In this document: piece by piece, positions 43,666 to 52,867 of the stretch
Position numbering within the stretch: the stretch's first letter is position 1
Layout of the letters: each line of letters opens with the position of its first letter
DNA from: Phycisphaerae bacterium
Lineage (GTDB): Bacteria > Planctomycetota > Phycisphaerae > UBA1845
DNA: 64,000 bases
NCBI GenBank assembly: GCA_022072505.1
Contig: JAJVHU010000042.1
Location: 1-64,000 of the forward strand
Direction of reading: 5' to 3'
The notes under the pieces: generated by a model
What the model saw: the letters and a program-made list of their open reading frames with translations, nothing else
What the model was told of the DNA's origin: nothing
Databases searched by the model: none
Program-made: the position numbers and the translations under genes

Positions 43666-43694
43666 TTGACCTTGCGAATTGTTAGGGTTATGTT
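43666..43694 (+). promoter_or_regulatory. Strong promoter of the ABC-acetyltransferase gene
   Basis: TTGACC (43666-43671), spacer of exactly 17, TATGTT (43689-43694). It sits in an unusually A+T-rich tract (about 43605-43700) in otherwise G+C-rich DNA. With the start at 43988 it would give a leader of about 285 bases, in which I see no clear structure. Confidence 0.65.
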
Positions 43695-43987
43695 TTGTTT
43701 TGATGGCCCGCGCCGATCGACAATCCGTCAACCCTCGCGCCCCCGACGCTCCGGCTGACCCCCGAACCAGCCCCCGACCGCGCCGCGCCGCCCGAAAAAT
43801 CCGAAACCGGTCCCCTCTCAAAACCGCACGGAACCCCCGCGCGCGACTCACCTCGCCGTTTCCACCGGAAAGTCGGTCACGCGGCGGACGCCGCTCCCCC
43901 CGTCAAGCCGCGAAGGCGACTTCAGGCTCGCCGGCGCAGCGTTGTGAGGTTCCGGCGCCTGGAGGCGTCGAGGGAGTTCGGATCGAG

Positions 43988-45316
43988 GTGACACACGAGT
44001 GTCCGCCGGTTCATGCCACGCGCCGCGCGGTCGAGGCGGCGATGCGCTTCGGGTTGACGCTCGCCGGCGGAACGCGGCGGATCGTCGGTCCGGTGGAGTT
44101 GACGCATCCGGCGACGGGTCTTTGCGCCGTGGTGGGCCCGAGCGGAAGCGGCAAGTCTTCGCTGCTGGCCGAGATGCGGAGACGCGGCGGGGTCTTCACG
44201 GACGTCACGGAGGTTCGCGTGGATCCCGACGCGACGATCCTCGACGCGGTCGCCCCGCGGCGCACGCTGGCGGAAGCGCTTTCGATCCTCAGCGCCTGCG
44301 GGCTTGCCGAAGCGCCGCTGTGGCTGCGTCGGTACGAGGAGCTTTCCGAGGGGGAGAAGTTCCGCGCTCGGCTGGCGATCGCGGTCGGGGCGGACCGTCC
44401 TCGCGGCGCCGTTCTGATCTGCGACGAGTTCGGAACCAACCTGCACCGACGGGCGGCGCGGGCGCTGGCGTACAACGTCCGTCGTCTTGTTCGGCGTGAG
44501 AACCTCGCGTTGATCGTCGCCACCTGCCACGACGACGTCATTGAAGACCTGAACCCGGATGTGCTGGTTCGGCTTGACGCGGACGGGCGAGGCGCGACGG
44601 TGGGAGCCGGTCGCGCCGCTCGCGCCTTCAGTCTGCGGCGAGAGCTGCGGATTGCTCCGGGTTTCAAGCGGGATTATGAGGTGCTGGCGTCGCGGCACTA
44701 CCGAACCACCGAGGAACTTGGGTTCGTCGACAAGGTCTTCACGATGCGCGATCGCAGCGGGGAAGTTCTCGGCGTGGTCGTCTACGCACACGGTCCGCTG
44801 GAGCTGTCTCTGCGGAACGAAGCGACCGGCGGTTGCTTCATCCGCCGTCCGGACGCCCTGAACCGCTCGGTGCGCATGCTTCGGCGGCTCATCATTCACC
44901 CCGACGTGCGCGGGTGCGGACTGGGACAGCGCCTCGTCCGGGTGACGCTGCCGCAAGTCGGGACGGAGTACGTCGAGTGTCTTGCGGCGATGGGGGACGT
45001 GAATCCGGTATTCGAGCGCGCGGGGATGAAGCGGATCGGTCAGGTTCCGCCGTCTCAAAGCGGCGCCGCGGCGGTGAGACGGCTGCGGGAGCTGGGCGTG
45101 GATCCGCTCGCGCCGGATCTGGCGTGGAGGATGGGCAGGAGCGTTGAGGTCCGGGAGATCGTCACGAGCGTCGTGACGACCTGGTACCAGGCGACGACGG
45201 CGGGCGGCGAGCGGCGCGTCGCCCGCCAGTCGCCCGAGTTTCTGTCGCGCACGTTCCGGGGACTGCTGGATCATCGCCCCGTGTACTATCTGTGGCGCCG
45301 GGAGGGGACGACATGA
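43988..45316 (+). CDS. ABC-type ATPase fused to a GNAT acetyltransferase (COG2401 type)
   Basis: 442 residues if it starts at the GTG at 43988 (GAGGGAG upstream); the frame is open further left but that part is Arg/Pro-rich and unlike protein. Residues about 30-235 are an ABC ATPase: VVGPSGSGKSSLL (Walker A, 49-60), ELSEGEKFRARLAIAVG (signature, 118-134), AVLICDEF (Walker B, Asp146-Glu147). Residues about 240-390 form a GNAT fold: LRRLIIHPDVRGCGLGQRLVRVTLPQVG, with the acetyl-CoA loop R-x-x-G-x-G. Fusions of this kind are grouped in COG2401; no function has been established that I know of. No membrane domain, so not a transporter. A good promoter lies upstream. Confidence 0.82.
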   Translation: MTHECPPVHATRRAVEAAMRFGLTLAGGTRRIVGPVELTHPATGLCAVVGPSGSGKSSLLAEMRRRGGVFTDVTEVRVDPDATILDAVAPRRTLAEALSILSACGLAEAPLWLRRYEELSEGEKFRARLAIAVGADRPRGAVLICDEFGTNLHRRAARALAYNVRRLVRRENLALIVATCHDDVIEDLNPDVLVRLDADGRGATVGAGRAARAFSLRRELRIAPGFKRDYEVLASRHYRTTEELGFVDKVFTMRDRSGEVLGVVVYAHGPLELSLRNEATGGCFIRRPDALNRSVRMLRRLIIHPDVRGCGLGQRLVRVTLPQVGTEYVECLAAMGDVNPVFERAGMKRIGQVPPSQSGAAAVRRLRELGVDPLAPDLAWRMGRSVEVREIVTSVVTTWYQATTAGGERRVARQSPEFLSRTFRGLLDHRPVYYLWRREGTT

Positions 45317-45462
45317 GGCGTCAGGTGAAAGCGTCCCTCTCTGCAACGACCTGGCGACACGAGCAGCGGCGGCGGCGGCTTCCCTTCGGACGGCGGTCCC
45401 GGCGTCGCGTGGGGGTGCTGCGGACGATCGCCTTCGAGCGCCGGCACGCGCCGGTTCCCTGA
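45313..45462 (+). CDS. Small basic ORF overlapping the ABC-acetyltransferase stop
   Basis: 49 codons beginning MRRQVKASLSATTWRHEQRR, Arg-rich and without hydrophobic segment. Its ATG overlaps the TGA of the upstream gene (ATGA), the arrangement used for coupled translation. No family match, and the Arg bias is what random G+C-rich sequence would give, so it may not be real. Confidence 0.25.
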   Translation: MRRQVKASLSATTWRHEQRRRRLPFGRRSRRRVGVLRTIAFERRHAPVP

Positions 45463-45484
45463 CGCGCCTTTGACGCGCGGCGGT

Positions 45485-45796
45485 TCAGACGACGGCGTCG
45501 CCGCATTCCGGGCAGACGCCCGAGACATTGCCCGTCAGGTCATACCCGCACGTCCGGCAGTAATGCGACGGGATCCGATCGTTGTGCCACCAGACATAAA
45601 GCTCGCTCCAGCCCCACCCGAAGATCGGCGTCAGCAGCAGCGGCACGCCGAGCACTGAGAACGCCAGGCCGAAAGGGTTGGGCAGCGTGTTGCGCGCTTC
45701 GAGAAAAAGCGCGATGCCGAGGATGATGAGCATCACGCCCGCGTGTAACGCGCAGAAGAACAACCAGCGGAAAAAGGTCGTGCGAATGCGCTTCAT
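45485..45796 (-). CDS. Small membrane protein with C-terminal zinc ribbon
   Basis: 103 residues, start ATG at 45796 overlapping the stop of the GT39-like gene by four bases (ATGA). Two hydrophobic segments (about 10-31 and about 40-62) are followed by HYCRTCGYDLTGNVSGVCPECG, a zinc ribbon with Cys-x2-Cys ... Cys-x2-Cys. This kind of ending is abundant in planctomycetes. It may act with the glycosyltransferase-like protein; function unknown. Confidence 0.78.
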   Translation of the reverse strand: MKRIRTTFFRWLFFCALHAGVMLIILGIALFLEARNTLPNPFGLAFSVLGVPLLLTPIFGWGWSELYVWWHNDRIPSHYCRTCGYDLTGNVSGVCPECGDAVV

Positions 45797-47094
45797 GCGG
45801 AGGCGTTCCGACGCGGTGCGGCGCTCGCGGCCGTGAAGATCAGCATCGCCAGCAGCGGCTCGATCGGACCCCGGTAACGAATCTCGGTGTGCGTCGCGGC
45901 ATAAAGCAGGGAGAAGACGAGCACGGCGCCCGCGAGCCAGCGCATGTCGGGACGTCGCCGCCACGTCAGCATTGTCGCCGCCAGCGCCGCGGCCGTCTCG
46001 ATCGTCAGGAAGACCGCCGCCGCCAGCCGAAGCCCTCGCGGCATCCACCGCTGCGCGCCGCCGTCGTGGCTGGCCACCGTTCCGAACCAGAAATCCGCCG
46101 CCCGACGCGCGCACAGAACCGCCCAGCGCCCCGGCTGCTCCCGGATCGCCGCGATCGCCCGCGTCCGGCAATCCGCGAAGTATGCCGTCTCGCCCTCCGC
46201 CAGGTAACGCTGCCGGGCCGCGGCGCTTTGCAGCGGGAAGTGCGCCTTCATCGCGGCCTGCAATCCCGTATCCGCCTCCGGACAGACGCCGAACCAGACT
46301 TCCTGCCAGAACCCGTTGCGGACGTAGCTCGCCTCGCCCAGCACGCGCGCGTTGCGCAGCGTCCACGGCGCGTTCACCCCCGCCCAGCCCAGGAGAACCC
46401 ACGCCGTCGATGCGACGATCGATCCGGCTGACGGTCGAGGCGTCCGACGGACGGCGCGCCACAACACCAGCACCGGGTACACCGGCGTCAACGCAGGATC
46501 GAGCAACGCCAACGCCCCCAGATAGACCCCGAAGAAAACATCCGCTCGCGGACCGGCGCGCGGCGGTCTTGCCGCAACCGTCAGGCGCACCGCCCACGCC
46601 GCTCCCAGCACGAAGATCGGCGCGTCCCAGATGCGGGTCGTCAGCAGGATCAGAACCGGATTGACCGCCGTCGCCGCCGCGCCCGCCGCCGCCGCAAACG
46701 AACTCGCGCCGAGCCGCCGGGCGACGCTGAACACCACGGTCGCCGCCAGCGACGTCGCCAGCGCGTTGATCGCCTGAAGGACGAGCGTCGCCGCATACGA
46801 CTCGACCCCCAGCACGGCGTACACCCCCGCGACGAGCAGCGGATACAAAGGCGGGAACATCGCCGACGGACGCGGCGCCGGATCCTCGGGCGTCATCGGG
46901 CTTCCGAAGGTTCCCTCAGAAAGCAACCGCGTCGCCAGCGTAATGTGCTCACGGTAGTGCGTCGCGGGCGTGACGCCCAGTTCGCCGGCGACCGCCGCGT
47001 ATCCCAGCCGCAGCGCGACTCCGACAACGACGATGCCGATCAGCATCCGCGTGGCGCTGCGTTTTGCATCGGGCGCGTTGGCCTCAGCCTGCAT
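45793..47094 (-). CDS. GT39-like membrane glycosyltransferase (ArnT/PMT family)
   Basis: 433 residues from the ATG at 47094; an upstream in-frame TTG (47133) is less likely. About ten hydrophobic segments. The N-terminal segment THYREHITLATRLLSEGTFGSPM, after the first membrane helix, matches the position of the acidic catalytic region of PMT-type transferases, and RPSAMFPPLYPLLVAGVYAVLG follows. Expected to use a lipid-linked sugar at the membrane. Target unknown. Overlaps the zinc-ribbon gene and lies 63 bases after mqnA on the same strand, so possibly one transcript. Confidence 0.72.
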   Translation of the reverse strand: MQAEANAPDAKRSATRMLIGIVVVGVALRLGYAAVAGELGVTPATHYREHITLATRLLSEGTFGSPMTPEDPAPRPSAMFPPLYPLLVAGVYAVLGVESYAATLVLQAINALATSLAATVVFSVARRLGASSFAAAAGAAATAVNPVLILLTTRIWDAPIFVLGAAWAVRLTVAARPPRAGPRADVFFGVYLGALALLDPALTPVYPVLVLWRAVRRTPRPSAGSIVASTAWVLLGWAGVNAPWTLRNARVLGEASYVRNGFWQEVWFGVCPEADTGLQAAMKAHFPLQSAAARQRYLAEGETAYFADCRTRAIAAIREQPGRWAVLCARRAADFWFGTVASHDGGAQRWMPRGLRLAAAVFLTIETAAALAATMLTWRRRPDMRWLAGAVLVFSLLYAATHTEIRYRGPIEPLLAMLIFTAASAAPRRNASA

Positions 47095-47157
47095 GACCGG
47101 GGGATTCTGCCTCAAGGTGCGGCGCGCGGGCAAGCGGCGCGGGGGCGCCGGCGCGCC

Positions 47158-47931
47158 TCATGCAAAGACCAGGTCGCGGTGAGGTTCGACGATCGCGCAT
47201 GCCTTCGCCAGTTCGAGAAAGCGGCTCATGCCCTCGCGCGCCCGCGGCGTCAGCGTGAAGCGGAGCCGCCGGGTCAGATACCGCCGCGCGACCGCGACCG
47301 GCCAGCCCGCGTGAGGCCCGAACGTCTCGGCGATCTGATCCGCCTGGGCCACGCCGGCGTCACGCGCGGCGCTGAGGATCGCCGCCAGCGGACCGGCGTC
47401 CAGCCCGACGGGCGCCGCCCAGACCGCGAAGACGAAGGGCAACCCCGTCATCGACTTCCACGCCGCGCCGAGATCCGTCTCCACGTCGTACGCCGAGGGA
47501 CGCCGCGTCACGACTTTGTCGCCGATGAGGAGCACGGCCTGCGCCGTCGCGTCGCCCTCCCACGGCGCAATATCGAGATCCACGCCGTGCATCCTCCGCC
47601 AGATCAGGCGGGCGAGCGCCACCGACGTGTGCGAGTCCCCGTCCACGTGAAGGCGCGTGATCCGCTCCGGCGGAACCTTCGAGAACACACGCACGGTCAG
47701 CGTCTCGCCGTCGCAGCCGATGCAGGCGTCCGAGAGGATCCGCCACGCCCGCTCGTGCGTCAGAAGGTCGATGATCGGCACCAGCGCCGCGTCCACCTCG
47801 CCCGCGTCCAGAAGCCCCGCCAGGCGCGAAGGCACGTCCAGCCGCAGCGTCACGCGCGGATCCGCATCCAACCCGCGGATCAGCGGGCGGGCATTCAGGA
47901 AGGAAACCACCCCAAGGCGCCAACTCGTCAC
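47158..47931 (-). CDS. mqnA: Chorismate dehydratase of the futalosine menaquinone pathway
   Basis: 257 residues from a GTG at 47931; the immediately preceding GTG (47934) is an equal choice, with GGGAG a few bases upstream. MqnA dehydrates chorismate to 3-enolpyruvoylbenzoate, the first step of the futalosine route. The N-terminal WRLGVVSFLNARPLIRGL and the following DVPSRLAGLLDAGEVDAALVPIIDLL match the family well, with FSKVPPERITRLHVDGDSHTSV, LIGDKVV and LPFVFAVWAAP at the expected places. Menaquinone use is supported for this organism. No mqnB, C or D gene lies nearby, so the pathway genes are scattered. Confidence 0.9.
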   Translation of the reverse strand: MTSWRLGVVSFLNARPLIRGLDADPRVTLRLDVPSRLAGLLDAGEVDAALVPIIDLLTHERAWRILSDACIGCDGETLTVRVFSKVPPERITRLHVDGDSHTSVALARLIWRRMHGVDLDIAPWEGDATAQAVLLIGDKVVTRRPSAYDVETDLGAAWKSMTGLPFVFAVWAAPVGLDAGPLAAILSAARDAGVAQADQIAETFGPHAGWPVAVARRYLTRRLRFTLTPRAREGMSRFLELAKACAIVEPHRDLVFA

Positions 47932-48182
47932 CACAACAGACTCCCGAATCCGCGGGACGCGCCGACGCGCCAGGTCAAAGCCGTCCTCCGCGGCGACTTC
48001 GCGCGAACAAACCCGACGAAGCGCCCCGCCGATGAGAATGATAGGAGAGCCCCGGCGGATCGCAAACGCCGCACGCCGCCCCGGCCTGATTCCCGTGAGT
48101 TTTCCGGGATTTCTGAAAGCACAAGCGCGCCGAGCGCCGGGATGCCGCTTACGCGTCAAGACGCCCCCGAAAAAACGCGGAC

Positions 48183-49097
48183 TCACCGGCGCGAAGACCG
48201 ACCGCCCCGCAGGCGTCTCTGCGCCGCCAGCGCCAGCAGCAGAAACAGAAGCGGTCCGACCGCGCCGGCGCCGCAGGGGAACCCCCCCGCCGCCGGCGGA
48301 CCCTCGTTGCGCGGACCGTCCACGACGTTGTCGTTCGAGGCGTTGTCGTTGCCGCCGTTGTCGTTGCCCGATCCGTCGTTCTTGTTCTCGTTGTCGCCGG
48401 AGTCGTTCTTGTTCTCGTTTGCGGATCCGTTGTCGTTCCCGCTGTTATCGTTGCGGTTCTCGTTACCCCCCGATCCGCCGCCGTTGTCGTTCTCGTTGAA
48501 CCCGTCGTCGCCCTCGACCTCGATGAAAAGCTCGCCGCCTTGCACCGTCCCGTCATGCGGCGTGAACGTCTCCAAGGCGTCAAACCCCGCGACGAACCAG
48601 CAGCCTTGCGACGTGTCATCCGGATCGGATAGCTCCGTGCTGGTGACGTTGACCGTCCCGGAGCGGTGGGCGATCAGGTGCAGGCGGGCGACCACGCGAA
48701 GATCGTCATCGAGGTCCACGATGTACCCGGGATCCCGCTCGTCCGGCAGGTACGTCGCGCGGGGCGTTTCCGTCAGCCCGGCCGTCCGCTCATACTGATC
48801 CTCGTTGAACAGCCCGGCGCCGCGCAGACGCCAGTCAAACGTGACGATCTCGAGCTGCGGGTCGATCGCCCGAAGATCGAACTGGAGCAGGCGGACATCC
48901 GGCGTCGGGTTGTCGTCCTCGGTCACGGACAGGCGGACGTAGACGAAAATCTCGTCCCCGGCCTCGATCACCTCCACCGAGTTATTGTTCAGGTCGCGGA
49001 CAATCAGGTTGATGAGCACGTCCGCGCGGGCCAGTTCCGCGCCCGTCGCCGCCAGCACCAGCCCTAACCCGATCCCCCCTCGCTTCCCACCGCGCAT
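48183..49097 (-). CDS. Exported protein with Asn/Asp-rich stalk and C-terminal sorting-like tail
   Basis: 304 residues from the ATG at 49097 (GGGGAGGG upstream). Signal peptide at residues about 1-26 (GGIGLGLVLAATGAELARAD). A beta-rich domain (LINLIVRDLNNNSVEVIEAGDE, then VRLLQFDLRAIDP) runs to about residue 205 and resembles cohesin-like or carbohydrate-binding folds. Next is a low-complexity stalk of NDN/NEN/NKND repeats (residues about 205-268), then FPCGAGAVGPLLFLLLALAAQRRLRGG: a Cys-Gly motif, a hydrophobic helix and a basic end, as in CTERM-type surface-anchoring signals (MYXO-CTERM or PEP-CTERM like). I infer attachment to the outer envelope. Confidence 0.78.
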   Translation of the reverse strand: MRGGKRGGIGLGLVLAATGAELARADVLINLIVRDLNNNSVEVIEAGDEIFVYVRLSVTEDDNPTPDVRLLQFDLRAIDPQLEIVTFDWRLRGAGLFNEDQYERTAGLTETPRATYLPDERDPGYIVDLDDDLRVVARLHLIAHRSGTVNVTSTELSDPDDTSQGCWFVAGFDALETFTPHDGTVQGGELFIEVEGDDGFNENDNGGGSGGNENRNDNSGNDNGSANENKNDSGDNENKNDGSGNDNGGNDNASNDNVVDGPRNEGPPAAGGFPCGAGAVGPLLFLLLALAAQRRLRGGRSSRR

Positions 49098-49282
49098 ACC
49101 GCACCCTCCCCGCCGGAACCGAAACACAATCGCCTCGCCTGTCTCCCTTGTCCTTGTAACATCCGCGGACCAGGTGGGTTTCAGCCTCCGGGGTTGCCTA
49201 TCATCCTACGAGCGTTACAGTGCCCCACCAAGGTCCGATCGTCGGGCTGCAGCCAGAGAGGGGCGCCGCGGAAAGCGAAAGA

Positions 49283-49306
49283 GGCGCACGGACAAGTCCG
49301 TGCGCC
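49283..49306. terminator. Hairpin between the pilM operon and the NDN-stalk gene
   Basis: GGCGCACGGA, loop CAAG, TCCGTGCGCC (perfect 10-bp stem). It lies about 86 bases past the end of the 49393-51498 gene on the minus strand. The same GCACGGAC...GTCCGTGC form occurs as a repeat in many planctomycetes, so it may be a REP and not a terminator. Confidence 0.4.
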
Positions 49307-49392
49307 CCTCCACGAATCCGCCGCCCGGTTCCGGGTCTTACGTTGGCTAAGCGTTCCCCCGGTCTCCCCGGCTGCGGCCCGTTTTCGTTGTC

Positions 49393-51498
49393 TCAGGGGC
49401 CTTTGCTGCGCGGCGGCGGGGGACGCCGGCCGCCTCCCCGCTCATTTTCCTCGCCTTCCCGTATTCGGGCTTCGTCGGGCATCGTCACGGGAGCGCCGCC
49501 GTAGCCGAGTCCCTGCACCGCTCCGCGACCGCGGCCGGTCGGCGTCACGGTTGTCGTCGGCTCCGGTTGTTTCGGTTGCGGCTTGAACACCTTCGAGTCA
49601 ATCTGTTTTTTCCGCGGCGTCACTTTGTCTAGGTCGATGATCCGCTCGACCACGTTGCCCGCGGCGTCCACCAGGGCGATCGCCGCCGCACCCTCGGGAA
49701 GCGGCTCGAACTTCGCACCGGTCCGCGATGACCCGCGCTCCCGTCCGCACCACGGGCGGTCGAACTCGACATCCAGCAGCACGGCGTCCGCGTTGAACGT
49801 CACCAACTCCTTCTTGTCGTCCGCCACGTCGCAACGGAAGTCGGAGACCAGCGCGTCGCCCACCGTGAACTTCGGGTTGTGTTTCACCCAGACCCCCTCG
49901 AACCAGCGGAACATCTCCAGGTAAACCTCATCCTTGCCCTTCGTCGCGCTGCGGGCGAAAACCTGCGTGTCCGGTTCGATGTACAACGGGTCCGACGGCT
50001 CCGACCACTCCCCGCGCACAAAGGAAATCTTCGCGTCCTGCGGATTCTTCAGCGCCTGCGGGTTGCCGAAATACGGGTTGTAAAGCAGCGGGCGGATGCG
50101 GTACTGGTACAGGCGCCCGCCGACCACGCTGCCGCGATTGCCGTCGATCGCCCACACCTGCTGGATCGGCTCCTGCTTGTGCGCGATCCCCACCGCGACG
50201 TCGCCCGCTCGGTTCTGCGGAACTCCCGGCGGCGCCTTCGGTCCCGGAGGAACCGGTCCGGGCGCCGACAGCTTGTCCATCTTCTCCTTGATCTTCAGCG
50301 CCGCGGCCTTCACCTCCGGGTCCATGCAGATGTTGTAGCACTGCACGACGTAGTTGTTCGCGTTCGCTTCGACCGTTTTGTCCCCGCGCTTCAGCGCATC
50401 CAGGAACGCTTCCTCGGCGAGTTGGAATCGCTCCTTCCAGTCCCCGCCGCAATCATCCTCCGCGTTCGGCGTCCCGCCCGCGATCCACTTCGGCTTGACG
50501 GTCACCTGGTACCGATCCGTCATCGTCGCCGGCGACGGCACGTATCCGAGGTCGACCTCGGGGTAGAAATACTCGTCGTCCTGAAAGACCGGGTCGGACC
50601 CCTCGATCTTCGGATACGACCACGGATCGCCGCAGGCCGGCGTCGCCACGATCGGGCGGAGCATGTTCATCTGCACGATCGGATCCTGAAGCAGGCTGAG
50701 CGTCTGACTCGAAATCTGAAGGCTTTCGGCCGTCGCAGCCGCCCGCCCCGTCTTCTCATCCACCGCGATCGGAATCTCGTCGATCGGCGGCAGCTTCGCC
50801 CGCAGATAAGGTTCGACCGTCTGCCAGTCCTCGTCGCTCCAGGAACCGTCCGCCCGGCGCGCCCGTCGCTGGATTTCGATACCGCCCAGCACGGCAAGCT
50901 GCCGTCCCTTCTGGTAGGTTTTCGCATTCTCCCTGACCTGCGCCTCACGGTTCCACAACGACGAAACCGTCACCCAGTTGACCGGCTCGGACATCTCGCG
51001 GATCGCCTCGGGAAAGTCCTGATAGTCGTCCATCCCCTGCGCCCAGTAGACCTCTTCCTCGAACGCCAGGCAGCTTCGTCCCGACGCCAGCACCGGTTTC
51101 GGAAGCGGGAAGGGCTTCACCAGTTCAACCGAGACCGCCGTGACATTCGAGAAGATCGGAACGACGGGCAGAAACCCGACGCTCCGCGCCAACTGCGGGG
51201 GAAGCGCGGCGAACTGCGTAATGTCGGAGAAAGCGGCAAGATCCGGAGGAGGCGCTTCCGCGTCCTCCGCCGCCTCTTTCGGACGCGCCGATTGAATGCT
51301 CGAAAGCGCCCGCTCAGCCTGGCGCTCGACCTGCTCGTCGATCGAGCCCGGCGTGACGACGTCTCCGCCCGGGAGTTCGACTTTGTTCGGACTGCTGACC
51401 AGGAACATCGCCACCGCGCCCAGCAGCACGAACCCCGTCGCCCCGAGAATCCCCTTGTCCAGATGCCGCTCAACGGCGCTGACCGTTTGTTTCGCCAT
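49393..51498 (-). CDS. Pil-operon membrane-anchored protein, unknown role
   Basis: 701 residues. One N-terminal membrane helix at about 17-37 (GILGATGFVLLGAVAMFLVSS) after a short basic stretch, then a long periplasmic part. It contains charged linker regions, a Pro-rich segment (APGPVPPGPKAPPGVP) and fibronectin-like beta strands (GGRLYQYRIRPLLYNPYFGNP). No family is recognised, but its position as third gene after the pilM-like gene, with similar topology to PilP/PilO-type alignment proteins, suggests it is part of the same envelope-spanning complex. The C-terminus is Arg/Gly/Pro-rich. Gap to the previous gene is 71 bases. Confidence 0.68.
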   Translation of the reverse strand: MAKQTVSAVERHLDKGILGATGFVLLGAVAMFLVSSPNKVELPGGDVVTPGSIDEQVERQAERALSSIQSARPKEAAEDAEAPPPDLAAFSDITQFAALPPQLARSVGFLPVVPIFSNVTAVSVELVKPFPLPKPVLASGRSCLAFEEEVYWAQGMDDYQDFPEAIREMSEPVNWVTVSSLWNREAQVRENAKTYQKGRQLAVLGGIEIQRRARRADGSWSDEDWQTVEPYLRAKLPPIDEIPIAVDEKTGRAAATAESLQISSQTLSLLQDPIVQMNMLRPIVATPACGDPWSYPKIEGSDPVFQDDEYFYPEVDLGYVPSPATMTDRYQVTVKPKWIAGGTPNAEDDCGGDWKERFQLAEEAFLDALKRGDKTVEANANNYVVQCYNICMDPEVKAAALKIKEKMDKLSAPGPVPPGPKAPPGVPQNRAGDVAVGIAHKQEPIQQVWAIDGNRGSVVGGRLYQYRIRPLLYNPYFGNPQALKNPQDAKISFVRGEWSEPSDPLYIEPDTQVFARSATKGKDEVYLEMFRWFEGVWVKHNPKFTVGDALVSDFRCDVADDKKELVTFNADAVLLDVEFDRPWCGRERGSSRTGAKFEPLPEGAAAIALVDAAGNVVERIIDLDKVTPRKKQIDSKVFKPQPKQPEPTTTVTPTGRGRGAVQGLGYGGAPVTMPDEARIREGEENERGGGRRPPPPRSKGP

Positions 51499-51569
51499 GT
51501 TCGCCGACCTCCACGCCGCCTTCCCGCGGGCGGCTTCGCATCATTCTCGTCTCGCGTTCGGCGCCCGTC

Positions 51570-52850
51570 TTACGCGCCCCCGTCCTCTTCCGCATCCTCG
51601 TCCGCCGGCCGGGTGAAGCCGTAAGCCTCGAGAATCTCGTCCGGCATGAGCCGCCGGTACTTGTCCGCCAGCATGTGCGTCTCAAAATCCAGAACCGCCT
51701 TCACCACCGGCTCCGCGCCGTAGATCTTCCCGCGCATCGACGGGTCCGGCGGAACCGCCACGTAGGAGCAGCGCAACAACGTGTGAAACCGGTCCTTGCT
51801 GATTTCACGGATCACCAGCGGCAGGTCGCGCTGATCCACGACCAGCTTGAGCGTGAACTGCACGACATCGAACATCGAGCCGTCTTCCGAGTACCGGTTG
51901 GCGAACGAGACGTCCGTCGCGCAGACCGGGTCGGCCGCCCCGACACCCTGCGGCATCCCCAGATCCGGCGTCGCCCCCTCGGCGAGCGCCCCCTGGATCA
52001 CGTCCCGGCACACACGGATCGAAATGATGTCCTTCACCGGCAGCACGCCGACCCACGGCGCCTGCCCCTTCGCCACCAGGGCGTCCGCCGCCTGCGCGTT
52101 CACGCGGGCCAGGGCGTCGACGACATCCTCCGCGATCCAGAGTTTCACCTGCGCGTCCCAGCAGTCGGACACCGTGAAATCCACTTCGTAACGGCTGTTC
52201 CCCTTCAGCTTGCTGCTGAACTCGAACGCGGGGATTTCCGCCAGCAGCGGTTCGGCGTAGCAGAACAACATCTGCGCCTTCTCAAGGTTCGCGCGGGCGT
52301 CCGCGTTGAGCCGCGCCCCCGCCTGCGTCAGCACGCCGGCATCCGTGTACGCCGGTTCGGCTTCCGTCGGAGCGCCGCCCTGGCTGAACGCCTTGGCCTG
52401 CTGCTCCTCGATGCGGATTTCCTCCGCGGCCTTTTGCACTTCGACGGTGGTCGCCCGCTGTCCGGCGTTAAGGCGGACATAAAGGTCGCGCAGCGCGGCC
52501 TGATACCGGGTGCGGAACTCAAGGAGCATGTCGCGCTCGACCTTGCCGGCCGCAGGCGCGGGGAAGAAGTCCTCCAGCAGAGGCTCATACGGCTGCAACG
52601 CTTCGACCTGGTCAACCAGCGCGTCGAACGCCTCACGCTGCCGGGCGATGCGCGCCTGCTCGAGTTCGATGAACCGGGAGTTGGCGGCGCCGCTCGGGAG
52701 CGAGGTCAGCTCCCCGTAAAGGCGCACCGCGTCCTCCATCTGCGTCTTCACCTCGCCGAGCTTGCTCATCCCGGTGACGCCGAGGGCGATGCCCGCCAGC
52801 GCCGCCACCCCGCAGATCAGAAAAAACACCTGTCGCTTGATGAAATCCAT
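51570..52850 (-). CDS. PilO-like membrane protein of the pilM operon
   Basis: 426 residues with an N-terminal anchor (residues 5-27, RQVFFLICGVAALAGIALGVTG), a coiled-coil stretch (about 35-170) and a beta-rich periplasmic end. That topology is the one of PilO (inner-membrane alignment complex), though primary sequence similarity is weak. It sits 17 bases after the pilM-like gene and would interact with the PilN-like half of that protein. Ends in an acidic tail. Assigned on position and topology only. Confidence 0.65.
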   Translation of the reverse strand: MDFIKRQVFFLICGVAALAGIALGVTGMSKLGEVKTQMEDAVRLYGELTSLPSGAANSRFIELEQARIARQREAFDALVDQVEALQPYEPLLEDFFPAPAAGKVERDMLLEFRTRYQAALRDLYVRLNAGQRATTVEVQKAAEEIRIEEQQAKAFSQGGAPTEAEPAYTDAGVLTQAGARLNADARANLEKAQMLFCYAEPLLAEIPAFEFSSKLKGNSRYEVDFTVSDCWDAQVKLWIAEDVVDALARVNAQAADALVAKGQAPWVGVLPVKDIISIRVCRDVIQGALAEGATPDLGMPQGVGAADPVCATDVSFANRYSEDGSMFDVVQFTLKLVVDQRDLPLVIREISKDRFHTLLRCSYVAVPPDPSMRGKIYGAEPVVKAVLDFETHMLADKYRRLMPDEILEAYGFTRPADEDAEEDGGA

Positions 52851-52867
52851 CCGCGTCCGTCTCCCTC

